Source: Eurosta solidaginis
Taxonomy: Eukaryota > Arthropoda > Insecta > Diptera > Tephritidae
Assembly (NCBI RefSeq): GCF_040869045.1
Contig: NC_090319.1
Location: 284,739,693 to 284,803,692, forward strand
Direction of reading: 5' to 3'
DNA length: 64,000 nucleotides
Shown: positions 11,250-23,400 of the stretch, piece after piece
Position numbering within the stretch: position 1 is the stretch's first letter
How the letters are laid out: each line of letters begins with the position of its first letter
Translations under genes and position numbers: made by a program
Notes under the pieces: model-generated
Databases searched by the model: none
The model's input: the letters and a program-made list of their open reading frames with translations, nothing else
What the model was told of the DNA's origin: nothing

Positions 11250-11516
11250 TGGGAAATAGTAACCATCGACTTCGTGCCACCACTACCACGTTCCAAGCAA
11301 AGAAGCAATTATCTCCTCGCCATGATCTACAAATTCTACAAGTGGGTGGAGTTAATCCCGGCGCGCCAAGCAAAAACGGCAAGCGTGCTCAAAGCGCTAC
11401 AAGAAAAGGTCATATACTTACTTGGTTGTCCGAAAAGTTTCCTCACCGACAATGGGAAGCAGTTTGACGGAAAAGCGTTAGCACCGTTCCTGAGCGACCA
11501 CGGCACATGGGATTAG
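11250..11516 (+). pseudogene. Integrase core fragment of element B
   Basis: The frame encodes IVTIDFVPPLPRSKQ, then KWVELIPARQAKTASVLKA, then SFLTDNGKQF. These hold the first two acidic residues of the retroviral DDE core (D in TIDF, D in TDNG). The third residue (E) and the zinc-binding N-terminus are not present; the frame ends at DHGTWD. The sequence from 11517 to 12014 is AT-rich and decayed. Confidence 0.75.
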
Positions 11517-12014
11517 GAGATTCCACAAATGGCACTTGCAATAAACATGGTCAGAAAAGAGGGTACAAAAGCATCTGCAGCAGGCATAAACTTCGGCGAA
11601 ATAAAACAACGTCAGAGCGGGTGCACACGGAGGGAGCAGTACCAGTGGCCAGCCAACCGAACAAAAACACGAAGGGGACCTATTTTTTTCGGGCCACATT
11701 TTACCGAATACCTGATAGCCATGATGAAATCACAACCCGAGGAAGATGGAAACGAAGAAGAAAAATATTATGTATTATAATGAATTATATGAAATATACT
11801 CTGTTAGTTTTAAGAACAATGAAATGTAATTATTCTTACGTTATACAAATGAATTAAAAACATAAACTCTGTTAGATATAAGTGGAATGACTCTGTATAT
11901 TTTTGAGAAAAAAAAAATAATAATTAATAAAGTGCTTCTCCCACATGCACACCGGCATAGGACCTAGGCCATGCCTGGAGATCCATCTTTTCCCACCGCA
12001 GCTTTCCGTCAACC

Positions 12015-12029
12015 GAAATGGGAGGGGGA
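12015..12029 (+). other. Polypurine tract of element B
   Basis: GAAATGGGAGGGGGA lies just before the 3' LTR start TGTAACG at 12031, the expected site for plus-strand priming. Confidence 0.75.
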
Positions 12030-12030
12030 C

Positions 12031-13925
12031 TGTAACGTAGCGTTACAATAACGTAACCCCCTGTATTTCCTTATTCACTTAAACCTGAACCTCCCTGTAC
12101 TTATTTTTCTATAGCATAACCAACAACCACTTGTACTTATTCTTATATAGCATAGTCAACAACCACTGATATCAAACCAATGAAAATTACAATAATGGTG
12201 TGTTGACTTCTCAACCAGTTTGCGGCACCACCCATATAAACATCAAATTTGCATTTTTGCAATTCAGTCCTCACAGGTGAGCCAGCGGGAGTGGTTGTCT
12301 TTTTAAAGACAAAATAACCACTTAGGCTAGCTTGCTGAGTGGAAGGGGCGCTGTCATGGCGCGGGTCACCCTCCACCAGGGCTGGACGACGCGAGTGGTG
12401 TCTTCGGACTACTTTTCCCTCCGTCGCCCACCTTGGTGCTTGAGCGGCCCGCTGCCTCAATGACCAAATACCCCCTCAGCTCGGGCTGCGTGGCAGGGGC
12501 GCCGTCATGGCGCGGGTCACCCTCCACCAGGGCTGGACGACGCGAGTGGTGTCTTCGGACTACTTTTCCCTCCGTCGCCCACCTTGGTGCTTGAGCGGCC
12601 CGCCGCCTCAGCTCTGGTTTAATAGGCTGGCCGGAGCGGTGGGACCACTCCCACTAGTTAGCTAGGGAGAAGAGGGTGCGGCCGTGGCGCGAGTCACCCC
12701 TTGCTGCACCAGGACGACGAGAGTGGTGTCTTCGGGCTAGTTTTCCCTCCGTCGCCCTGGTCTGGTAAGGAATGACCCGCTGCCCGAACGACCGCACGAC
12801 CCCTCTCCATAGCTCTGGTTTCAACCGTGAGCCGATGCGTGCGCACAGGGGCTACCGCTGTGCGTTAAGGTGCACTTCCCCTCCGCCCACGGGTCGACCC
12901 ACGGTGCCCCGGCTGGTACAATTCCGCCCCCCTTACGACCCTTCTACTAGTGTGCAAGTAGGGAGGCGGGGGTGTCCAGTGGTGAAACCAGCACTAACGA
13001 GTCCTCACAGTCTCTTCCCCAGGTGACCGACCCCGCGGACTACCGATCCTGCCGAAGGCTACCGATCAATCCCATCCCGCCGATACCGTCAACCGAGCCG
13101 CCGCTGTCCAGGTAAACACCATCGCCAGCCTACTTCCCCCCTCTCCCCGGCCCTGGTACGCGATCCGTAGCCCACCGCCGCTGCCGTCGCATCGTCGCCC
13201 CTCTGGTGCTGCCGGTGCTACGCCGACCGTTGGCCGTCCGCCATACTACCGCCGTGCCCATCCCGCCTTGCTGGTGCCGCCGCTGCCACACTAACCGTTG
13301 GCCGTTCGCCATCCTACCGCCATTAAGCCGCTGCATCCGTCACGCCGCTGCTACGACGACCGTTGGCCGTTCACCATCCTACCGCCGTTAAGCCGCTGCA
13401 TCCGTCACGCCGCTGCTACGACGACCGTTGGCCGTCTGCCATCCTACCGCCGTTAAGCCGCTTCATCCGTCCCGCCGCTGCTACGATGACCGTTCGTCAT
13501 TCGCCGTCCTACCGCCGTTAAGCTGCTGCATCCGTCACGCCGCTGCCACGACGACCGTTGGCCGTCTGCCACCCTACCGCCGTTAAGCCGAGGCATCCGT
13601 CCCGCCGTTGATACACTAGCCACTGGCCGCTTGCCATCCTACCGCCGTTAAGCCGCTGCTTCCGTACCGCCCTACGAGTCCGCCTGTCACCCGACCGCTC
13701 AACCGCCCTACCGAACCTCCTCTACTCCAACGACCGTTAGCCGCCGCTCCGCCCCCTCGCCATCTTGCGACGGAAAGCTGCTGCCCGCCTAATATCTCCA
13801 GCCGTGTGTGCGTGTGTTCGTAACACATAAATATGGTGTATTTATTCAGTAGGGGTTTGTGGGATCTTTACTCGGCTCTGGATTGACTGAGCGTTACCCC
13901 AGCCTTAGACAAAACCCACCTCGTA
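12031..13925 (+). repeat. 3' LTR of element B
   Basis: 1895 bp, 209 bp longer than its 5' partner. The 66-bp unit occurs about seven times (about 13215-13690) against about four in the 5' LTR, which accounts for most of the difference. It ends CCTCGTA followed by the ATAT duplication. Confidence 0.9.
13841..13846 (-). promoter_or_regulatory. Antisense AATAAA in LTR, candidate poly(A) signal for the SLC26 gene
   Basis: On the minus strand the 3' LTR of element B carries AATAAA about 207 bp past the transporter stop codon. The 127 bp of native DNA between stop codon and LTR has no AATAAA or ATTAAA on minus. Use by the host gene is inference. Confidence 0.35.
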
Positions 13926-14052
13926 ATATTTCACAAAGTAATCATGAAATTACGTAATTATAAATATGTACTTATGTAACTATAGGCATTCTAGTAGTAA
14001 TTTCGCAGAGCATTTACTTAAATATAAGTTGAATTCATCGGCACATTAAATT

Positions 14053-14490
14053 TCATAATTTCACCTCAGCAGTTAAAGTCGAGCTCAACGTCTCATTACT
14101 ACTTGCCACTCCGGCTTCAAGATCATTGCCAACTTTAGGTGCATCATTTCGCGCCATTGCACAATTTTGATCTCTTCTCAACTCCTGTGTGAGTGCATCA
14201 GTATTATAGCATAGCACCAAGTTTGTGTTGAGGCCTTCGAAGATTTGTACAACATTCGGCTTTAAATTATAAAAAATAAGTTTCTCATTTCTTTGTTTAA
14301 AATATGCGATTAAAGATGAGATCACTTTAGCAGCTGTGTAATCAGCGCCATAGATATAAGTACAATCGATCACAACAGGTAGTGTCGTCTTATTGCCAAA
14401 TTTCAAAACGAGATTGCGTATAAATTCGACAGAAGGAAAGATTACGCAACGATCTGGTGTGAGTTTAAGGAATTGTATGCCATCATGGGT
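14053..14490 (-). CDS. SLC26 transporter, coding exon 5 with STAS domain
   Basis: 438 nt including TGA, after a 69-bp intron; acceptor GTTGCATTTCAG|ACCCAT. It holds most of the STAS domain (IFPSVEFIRN, then PVVIDCTYIYGADYTAAKV, then NVVQIFEGL) and a polar tail ending TAEVKL. Confidence 0.92.
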   Translation of the reverse strand, partial: THDGIQFLKLTPDRCVIFPSVEFIRNLVLKFGNKTTLPVVIDCTYIYGADYTAAKVISSLIAYFKQRNEKLIFYNLKPNVVQIFEGLNTNLVLCYNTDALTQELRRDQNCAMARNDAPKVGNDLEAGVASSNETLSSTLTAEVKL

Positions 14491-17400
14491 CTGAAATGCA
14501 ACAAAAAAAAATTATTTTAAGGTACCTAATAAGTTGACTGAATGCTCTGAAGCTGTTACCTCTAATGTTTCCAGTCGTACTTTGGGTCGCGCTGCATGAT
14601 ATAAAATGAATAGTAAATTCACGCCGACCGCAACCAAAATTCCAACTTCCAGCTGTAGTACCAAACAAGCAATCAAAGCTACGAAACATGGAATTAAATC
14701 AGTGCCTAAAAAATATTTTTTAATAAAGTTAAATAAGGCCACATTCATAAAAGTATTTATTCATTATTCGGGGCTTCACCGGCTAGGCAATTTTAGCAGT
14801 TGTTTAGCACGCCAATCATCCCTTCTTAGTTATAACTGATGGCAAATGTATATACCAAGGGAAGCCAAGTCACCCCCAGCAAGCTCTTTCCAAAATCAGT
14901 GGAGATCCCTCCTTCCTTGTGGGTCGAAGTCTCTTTCTTTCGTTTAATCGCGAAGCCTTTGCGCTTTTTTCGCTGCAATGTTTTCATATCAGACTCTATC
15001 GCCTTGTATGAAGCCTCGTCTGGTTTCAAATGACACGGAAAGGTCTGCAGTCCTTATTAAACCGATGATGTTGGTCACGCATAACTAGCCAGATATGGGA
15101 GTATATTGGCAGCTTCTGTTCTTCCTGCCAGCAGCTGATTTTAAGTCGAAAAAGAAATGTTATTTTGAAAACCTGGTTAGGTTGAATTACTAGGCTTAAA
15201 GTCGCAATTTAGTTAAATATGGGCTTCAGTTTTTCCCACACACAGTAGAAAGAACATTATATGCGACATTAAGAAGACTGATTCCATCGGAATAGACGCG
15301 GAATTGTGGACTGGCCAGGGCACCTTGAAGTTCCATTCTAAAGGCATTCGCTCGTATTTGATATTTTGTATTGCAAAACGACTCTCAGACTATTTAGTTT
15401 GAGGAATACAGTAGTATCACCTTGTGATACTAGTCCGACTATCTCGGGAACGATTGTCTCAACCCCTCGAACCTTGGGGACGGGTTATTTTAGACAACCC
15501 TGACGACAGGCATGTCTATCGGGTTTGACATCTCAGTCGCTTTTTAGGAAAGCTGTCACTCCACAACTTAAATGCACTCAGTTGCAAGGCCGCCATTATG
15601 CTCCCTGCAGGAATCTGCCTCGATCTTTAAGCCACTCGCCCACCGCTGGACTTTTTCCTGCCAATTTAGGGCCATATTTCTATAAGCCGGTATATGAAGC
15701 TCCTCGCGTTGCTGCATCCGTGCATCCCAATATGCAGCGTTTTTTCGAGCAGCGCAACATTCCTCATCGCGCCAGTTGTTTTTCCGGGCTCGATAAAAAT
15801 GTATGGTGTCCACAGCGGCTGGACGTAGCTAGTGTGAAATGTGCTCCTAAAGCTCGCTGTTTCGTGATTAGCTTCCTGACGGCAATTCTATACTGCTTCA
15901 ACCCGTTAGAGAATGTTATTTCTAAAGGCCAGACTGTGTGACCAAAGTTCCTTTCTTTACCCACTCTGGCGTTAAAGTCTACAAGTATTATTTTGATGCC
16001 ATGACGGAGGCAGTCATCGTCCGTGGGTTCTAGCTCACCATAAAAAGCGTTCTTATCCACCTAAGCCGTATAACCTGTAGGTGTTTTATTAATCAATCTC
16101 GCCTTTGTCGCGGATTTCGACGAGGCTGCTTGAGCGACAGTGCTTGGCGCCGCAGTCTCTTTTTCACTCCAAAACCAGCACTGACTTGGGTCTCCCCTTT
16201 TTACGGCTACCGCATCGTTGTCCCGCCTAGCTCCGTCTTGCGCGTTTCTTGTACTGCGATAAAATCACCCAATATCTTTACGAGCACATCAACAAGCAAG
16301 TTTTCCAGCTACATATTCCAAAATCATACTCCTTAAAGCATTTGTCGTGACAGTCATCAGACAAAGAAAATCTTATCCGAGACTTGTTTTCATTGGCAGG
16401 GGTTCTTTAGTGGTGGACGCCAAGTCCAGCGCAGATTTATATTTCAGATGCCTTTTATGACAGGCATGCCTTACCCGCAGGTGCGGCCCGTCAGATCACT
16501 TAAATATGTACTTACGTTTACTACGCCACATTGGCAAGACCACATTATACTGAAGCTGGAAGATAACGGCTGACATGATGATAGCCCCCAAAACTGCTTT
16601 TGGAATGTAATAGAAAAAGTCCGTTAAATAGATTAAAGCGAAGACCACAACTGCGCCAATATAAAGATTGGCCAATGGCGTGCGAACACCACTAGCATTA
16701 TTGACAGCAGAGCGTGCCAGGCCGCCGTTAGCACGATAGCCTTGAAAGAATGAGTTAGCGATATTTGCGATTCCCATAGCAATCAATTCCTGGGATGCGT
16801 CAATGGGCTGTCCTTTTGCTGAAGGAGAGAAATGAAAGTAATGATTAGGACTTAAAAGTAGCGCACGACCTAAAATAGAAACTCACCAAAAGCTTTACAA
16901 ACGGCGATATTCTCGAGTAATGCCACTAGTGGGATAATCAATAGACCATACCCCATATTACCCACCATGTCCATAAAAGATTCAGCTTCAACAGCTTTTT
17001 GTCCAGTAGTCTCATTAGCCGGTACTGCGTCTATATGAAATGGTGGTGGACTGAATTCCGGCAATCCACCAGGTATATAACCAGTCAAACGGAAGTAATG
17101 AATACCCTGCTGATGCAAGTACATACTCGCAGCAGCACAAATCATCACAATGGTTGCATTTCTCGATACGCCAATAAACCATAAAATCTTAGACATCATC
17201 TCGTGATACCACCTGCGTTTACTTTTATTTTTTGGCCCAACTTTCATGCGTCCCAAAAAACGCATCGATATCAAAATGAAAACACAACTACATCCGAGTA
17301 TGGTATCAGCGAGACGTATACTTCTAATATCTTTTATCATACTAATCCATCGTTCTAGGAATGTATTGCCTCTGGCATATTTTATACCAACAATATCTTT

Positions 17401-20400
17401 AACTTGTGATGTGGCTATAATTAGCGTAACAGCGCTGGTAAAACCGGCGCTCACAGGTCCCGATACAAATTCAATTATAAAACTTAATCGGAATATGGCC
17501 ATTAAAATTTCTATGATGCCGGTAAGGAATGTGAGTAGAACTGCTCTTTGCCATACACCTTTGGCGAATTGGTAGACCATAAGTGATGCGATGGCTGTTG
17601 AACCGACTGTGCTGTCTTTGCAGGTGCCGAGTACAACGTAGGCGAAGCACCCCATAAAAGCGCCATATAGGCCATACTGTGCGAGAAATATAAATAAACA
17701 GTTCAAATTGTAAATAGTAGATATTGGAAAAGAGGAAGTGATAATACGCATCCAAGGGACATTTTCCTACTGCAACCATTTCTCGATAAATATTGAATTT
17801 ATTTAACATGTACCTAATCAGGACTCTATCATATTAGCTTCTGGCGATATGCAGTGTGTGTGATATTAGTTTCGAGTTTTTGATGAATAAAAATCTTTGC
17901 TCACGGATGAGTTAGTTTAAGCGCTATTTGCAAGCTAATACAGACTCTAACGTTAAACAAATTGTGTAAGGCGTGTTTGTAGAGAAGAGGAGGAAAAACT
18001 ACTACTAATAGACTTGCGAATAATTTAGTAGCTGAAGCTAATTAAAACAAAAAAGTTATTTAATTTATCTCAAATGTTTCTCGAGCCACCCAAACATATT
18101 AAAGATGGAAGAGGAACTGGCCGTTCAATAAAAACCTCACATTGACTGAATGTGTCCATATTGTTAGAGAAAGGGGATAGTTAAGTGTATAATGTTTTTC
18201 TAGTCAATATCTAGCTACAATATTTGATGAACAAGTTGACAATAAGAATAAGACTCAGTGAGTAGACATAAACCAAATCAGAACGATGTGTTCACGTCAC
18301 TAATATGTCCTCATGAAAAAATAAAAAGCAACTTGGCTCGTATTACATCCGGAGAGATTAAGATTAAACTTCACTTCGCATTCTACTTATATAATTTTGA
18401 TCCTACACTGTCGCGTAATAGCCATCACGAAATGGTTTCATAATGGTTCCTACATGAATCTGAAAGCCACCCCAATATGTATATATATTCCCAAATTATA
18501 CCAAATTTATCCCAAAATCTTCGAAACTATCCAAAAATCAAAGTTTTCCTGACAATAATCCCAAGTTATTATTCCGAAAACAATCTCGAAATGATATATT
18601 CCAAAGATAGTCTCGTAATGATAAAATAGTTCCAAAATGAACCTTAAATCAATATCAAATAGATCCCGAAAAAAACCTGAATCGATTCCAACAACAGTTC
18701 CGATTTTAAACGGTCATTACCCTAAGATCATCACCGAAAGAAATTGTCACCGAAAAATACTTAAATAATTCGCGTAATGTTCCCGGAATCACCAAAAAAC
18801 CATCCATGGATAGAGAAATCTCAACAAGACACAATCTAAATAATACAGTTTCTCATCTCTTCATACATATACTTACGAACATCCAGTAGAGTTTTAGATT
18901 GTATTTTGCCCTGCAAGAACCAGATAATGGGTATTACTATCCTCTATGACTTAATCTATTTTTGAGTCTCGTTGCCGGTTCCGATTAAAGAGTTCCGCTC
19001 TCTGCGATCACCCAGCTGTCATCCACTTTGGGAGAGTTCGTCGAACATTGGAAAAAGATGGCAACCATGCTTCTATTTTTATTTTAATAAAATAAATTAT
19101 TTTATATCTATACGTATATCAAGCGACACGGCGGTCGCCGTGGTGTGTTGGTAGCGTGCTCCTCCTCACACACCTGCGTTCACGCCCTGGGCAAAGCAAC
19201 ATAAAAATTTTAGAAACAAATTTTTGCAATTAGGAGAAAGTTTTTCTAAGCAGGGACGCCCTTTGGCAGTGATTTGGCAAGTACCCCGAGTATATTTCTA
19301 TCATGAAGAGCTTCTATGTGAAAACTCATCTGCCTTGCATTGGCCTGAAACTCTGTGGTGGTTATCGCGCCTTTCATTTTTTAAACGGTTTTATTTAGGT
19401 TGACTTGACAGGCTGCACGGCTGCACGGCCGTTGTGAACGAATTTTGTAATTAAAATTTCAGTAACTTCCCGATAAGCTAAAAGCTTGAAACTTGGAATA
19501 TAGTTCAGAACTCGATGACAATGCAATAATAAGAAAAAAACGTCACTAGGTGGCGCAAGAATCGAGATATTCACAAAAATCGTATTTGTGCTCCGATTTG
19601 GCTCATATTTGGAACACATAATATATACAAGAATAGAAAGCGACCTATGAAAAAATCGCCGCTAGGTGGCTCAAGGATCGAGATATTCACAAAAATCGTA
19701 TTTGTGGTCCGATTTGGCTCATATTTGGAACACATAATACATACAAGAACAGAAAGCGACCTATGAAAAAATCGCCGCTAGGTGGCGCAAGGATCGAGAT
19801 ATTCGCAAAAATCGAATTTGTGGTCTGATTGGGCTCATATTGGGAACACATAATACGTACATGAATAGAAAGCGACCTATGATGTCCGATTTGGCTCATA
19901 TTTGGAACAAATATTACATACAGTCCGGTAGAAGTGACATCAAAATATTTTGGAGTTGGAGGAGGGACAAGCATACGTGGCGCAGAGTCGAGTAAAGTCT
20001 TTGGAAGGATTAGGTATTGAGGACTTCGATTGTAACAAATTGTCAGGAAAGAGTCCTTGTAATAATGAGTTACTAAATGAACTAAATAGAATGAGAAATA
20101 ATAGGAAATTAAATAAGGAATAAAAACTTCAAGTCCAAGGTGTGGAAATGAAGATATCTAGCATCAATACTGCGGACCATTTTTTTCTCAACGGAATATC
20201 ATAGAGAGTAAAATTTTGCGTATGTGGTTTCCTTGCGCGCAAAAATGTGCTCCAGAACAAGTTTTTGCACGGTTTTTGCAACAATTTTAAAAATAGAAAT
20301 TTATTTCACAGAAACAAAAAATGTACTCTTAAAGAGTTTTTAATAACAAGCAAATTGGTTGAGGGGTCGACTGCTAATATGCTACCAAAAATATCGAGAG

Positions 20401-23400
20401 AGGTGTCAAAAGACGCGTATTAACCTCAATGATGATAAAAGTACTAAATAAAAAATATAAAAAGTATTTAAAAACAGAATACATACATACTCTCGAAAAT
20501 ACTTTGAAATCGAAAGCTTAAATTTTGGTATAATTCCGCTAGCAGCATATTTAGAATCAACAAATCATAATGTTGGATGACGACATATTTTTGTTCTATT
20601 GTTCGTATCCCTATAAATTTGTTTGTGCATATTTTTGTTTACACCTACGGTACTTTAAATTATATACATTTTTGGTGTTTATTTTACTTTTGTTTTTCGA
20701 ACATATGATCAGTCGATTAAGCATTATCCATGTGTAAGTTGTGTTTCGTTTATATGTATACCTAGTTGCGTAAAGTAAATTTTAATGACCATATATCCAA
20801 AATTCATATTTTTATATATTTGTGTTTAGTTACAATCCTGAAGATGGCCTCAGATTGAAGCCGAAATATCGACAAATTAAAAAAACCAATGCATATTTAA
20901 ACATTGTGTTTTATTTAACTACGGCCTTTAAGCTCATAAAATTAACATAACATAAACGTATAAGGCTATAAAAATTACCAAAAATTTAGGAAAAATCGAT
21001 ATATCTTTACTAAACTTAGTTCACGTACTTATCTGAACTCACTTTATCTTGGTATAAAAAATGGACGAAATCCGACTATGACCACGCCCACTTTTTCGAA
21101 ATTTACGAAAAATTAAAAAAATGCCATATTTCTATACCAAATACGAAAAAAGGGATGAAACATGGTAATTGGATTGGTTTATTGACGCAAAATATAACAT
21201 AAAAAAAAAAAAACTTTGTAAAATGGGTGTGACACCTACCATATTAAGTAAAAGAAAATGAAAAAGTGCTGCAGGGCGAAATCAAAAGGCTTCGGAATCT
21301 TGGCAGGAATACTGCTCGTGGTATTACATATATAAATAAATTAGCGGTACCCGACAGATGATGTTCTGGGTCACCCTGGTCCACATTTTGGTCGATATCT
21401 CGAAAACGCCTTCACATATACAACTACCACCACTCCCTTTTAAAACCCTCATTAATATCTTTAATTTGATACCCATATCGTACAAACACATTATAGGGTC
21501 GCCCCTGGTCCTCCTTTATGGCGATATTCCGAAATGGCGTCCACCTATAGAACTATGGCCCACTCCCATTTAAAATACTCTTTAATACCTTTTATTTGAT
21601 ACCCATGTCATACAAACACATTCCAGGGTTTCCCTTGGTTAATTTTCCTACATAATGATTTTTCCTTATATTCTCTCAGCTGAGTATGTAATGTTCGGTT
21701 ACACCCGAACTTAGCCTTCCTTACTTGTATTATGTTGACAATATGCCGCGTCTTTGAGTGCACCGTAAAAGTTAATTATTCAGAACTAAAAGCAAACTTT
21801 GAGATACTTTTTTGAAACAATGTTAGAAAAGCAAATTTGTTTTTAGAAAATCATATTAGAGATGAAAGTGTGATAGTAGATTTGATAAACGCGTGAGGGA
21901 GGGTCTGCGACACGCAAAGTTTTTTGAATATGAGTTCTTGACAGATTTTGGCATAAATATTTAAAATACACTGTCCCTTAACTTTGAAAATTTTAGCACT
22001 TAGGAAAAAACGAAGTTGTGCCACTTTGAAAAGATCCCATGCATTCCGTCTTTCTGCTTCTCTTATAAAATTTTCAATTTGTTGGTTAGTTCCTTTGTGA
22101 ATTAAGATAATTGCTATATCAACAAATACAACGTAAGAGAACTGCAAAACTTCAAGATCGCGTGTTTAACGCATTGGTTACCATAAATCATATTAATACC
22201 CTGTAAATGCTACTGTCTACAACTGTACTATATCACATAGAGAATTTTGGTCTAGATAAGCGGTATAGTGCTTGATCTTAATTTTATTATGATTTTTATT
22301 CATCTTGATCTTTAGTTTTGTTTAGTTATTTTTTTTTTTGCAACAAAAAGTGTAGATATCGTGCTAAATACGTGTATTTATATACTATTATTATTATATT
22401 CATTTTTAGCAATATTCCTTTGAGCAGATTTAGGCCGAGATTCTGCTCAAATCTTTGGAAAGCTAATTTTGATAGTTCAAAGTTTTTCGGGAACTACAGT
22501 TTCGATGCCGACTCTGAACGTGTTGGAAATATGAAATTTTAATAAGAAGATTTTAACGGCAGAAAACCCTAGGACGGCTAGCCGTATCGTTGAAAAAACT
22601 TTTTCTGCGAAATTCTCTTGTTTGATGTTACTTGTGCCAGGATATAAATCTAATAGCTTCGTTATGGTAAGTAAGCACTCTACCCCGATAAGCTGGCAAC
22701 TGCCTGCGCATGTTTTACTTGTGCTGAAAAGAATGATAATTGAAAGACAAGGTTGGTATACGCATTCCGGAAAAAAATTCTTAGAAATAACCTCGACAAT
22801 GGCCGTTATCGAAACAGGTTTGGTGTTGAGAAATATTTTTTTTATGTATCCACTTAGTTTAGCAAGTAAAAATCTAGCGACTATATTGGACCATGTTGGG
22901 CGAATGAGTGAAGATGCTCCGACAGAGGAAGCGTATGAAAGGGTCGGCGTCGAATTAAATTTCTGATAAGAAAATTTTCACAAACTCGGTATTCGATTAA
23001 AGACAAAGCAGTTTGAAACCACCCTAGGTATATCGGTTCTAAATTGGCTGGAAAAAAGCCATTTTTTCCAGAAGGGTCTTTTTTAGAATTCCATTGAATA
23101 ACGTCAAAATAGGGCGTGCTTTAGAAGAGTTTAAAATCCCCCTATAGTTATTGGTTCTACAGCGCCCTATTTCAGAATTGATTTGAAGAAAGCCTTATTC
23201 CCAAATTTCTTTTTTCGAAAAAGCCTCTACCTTAAAATTCGGTTGAGGAACACCTAAATACAGCTAGTTTTAGAAATTAGCTGAGACAGACCGTTTTCAA
23301 TACAACAGGAGAGATCACTTGGTTTTCCGCTCAGAATTCGATACGTAAGTTCTATATATTAGATATATTAGCAAAATAATAACGTTACGTAACAAATATG

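Larger units (their letters stand above)
7520..13925 (+). mobile_element. Ty3/gypsy-like retrotransposon B, complete ends, internally deleted
   Basis: It is a full-length insertion with 5' LTR (7520-9205), a Lys-type primer-binding site, a 2.8-kb interior, a polypurine tract and a 3' LTR (12031-13925). Perfect ATAT duplications flank it (7516-7519 and 13926-13929). The interior holds Gag, protease, the first residues of reverse transcriptase and part of integrase; the rest of RT and RNase H is deleted. The element is much richer in GC than its surroundings. It lies antisense to the SLC26 gene and ends 127 bp past that gene's stop codon. Confidence 0.92.

Noticed and set aside
19395..19974. 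Minus-strand frames with repeated Cys-Ser/Pro-Asn units
   Set aside because: By-products of the 116-bp tandem repeat.
21851..22147. 98-aa minus-strand frame in intron 1
   Set aside because: No recognisable domain and no splice context.
22622..22966. 114-aa plus-strand frame, considered as a chemoreceptor C-terminus
   Set aside because: The order of hydrophobic and motif residues does not fit odorant or gustatory receptors, and no flanking exon is seen.
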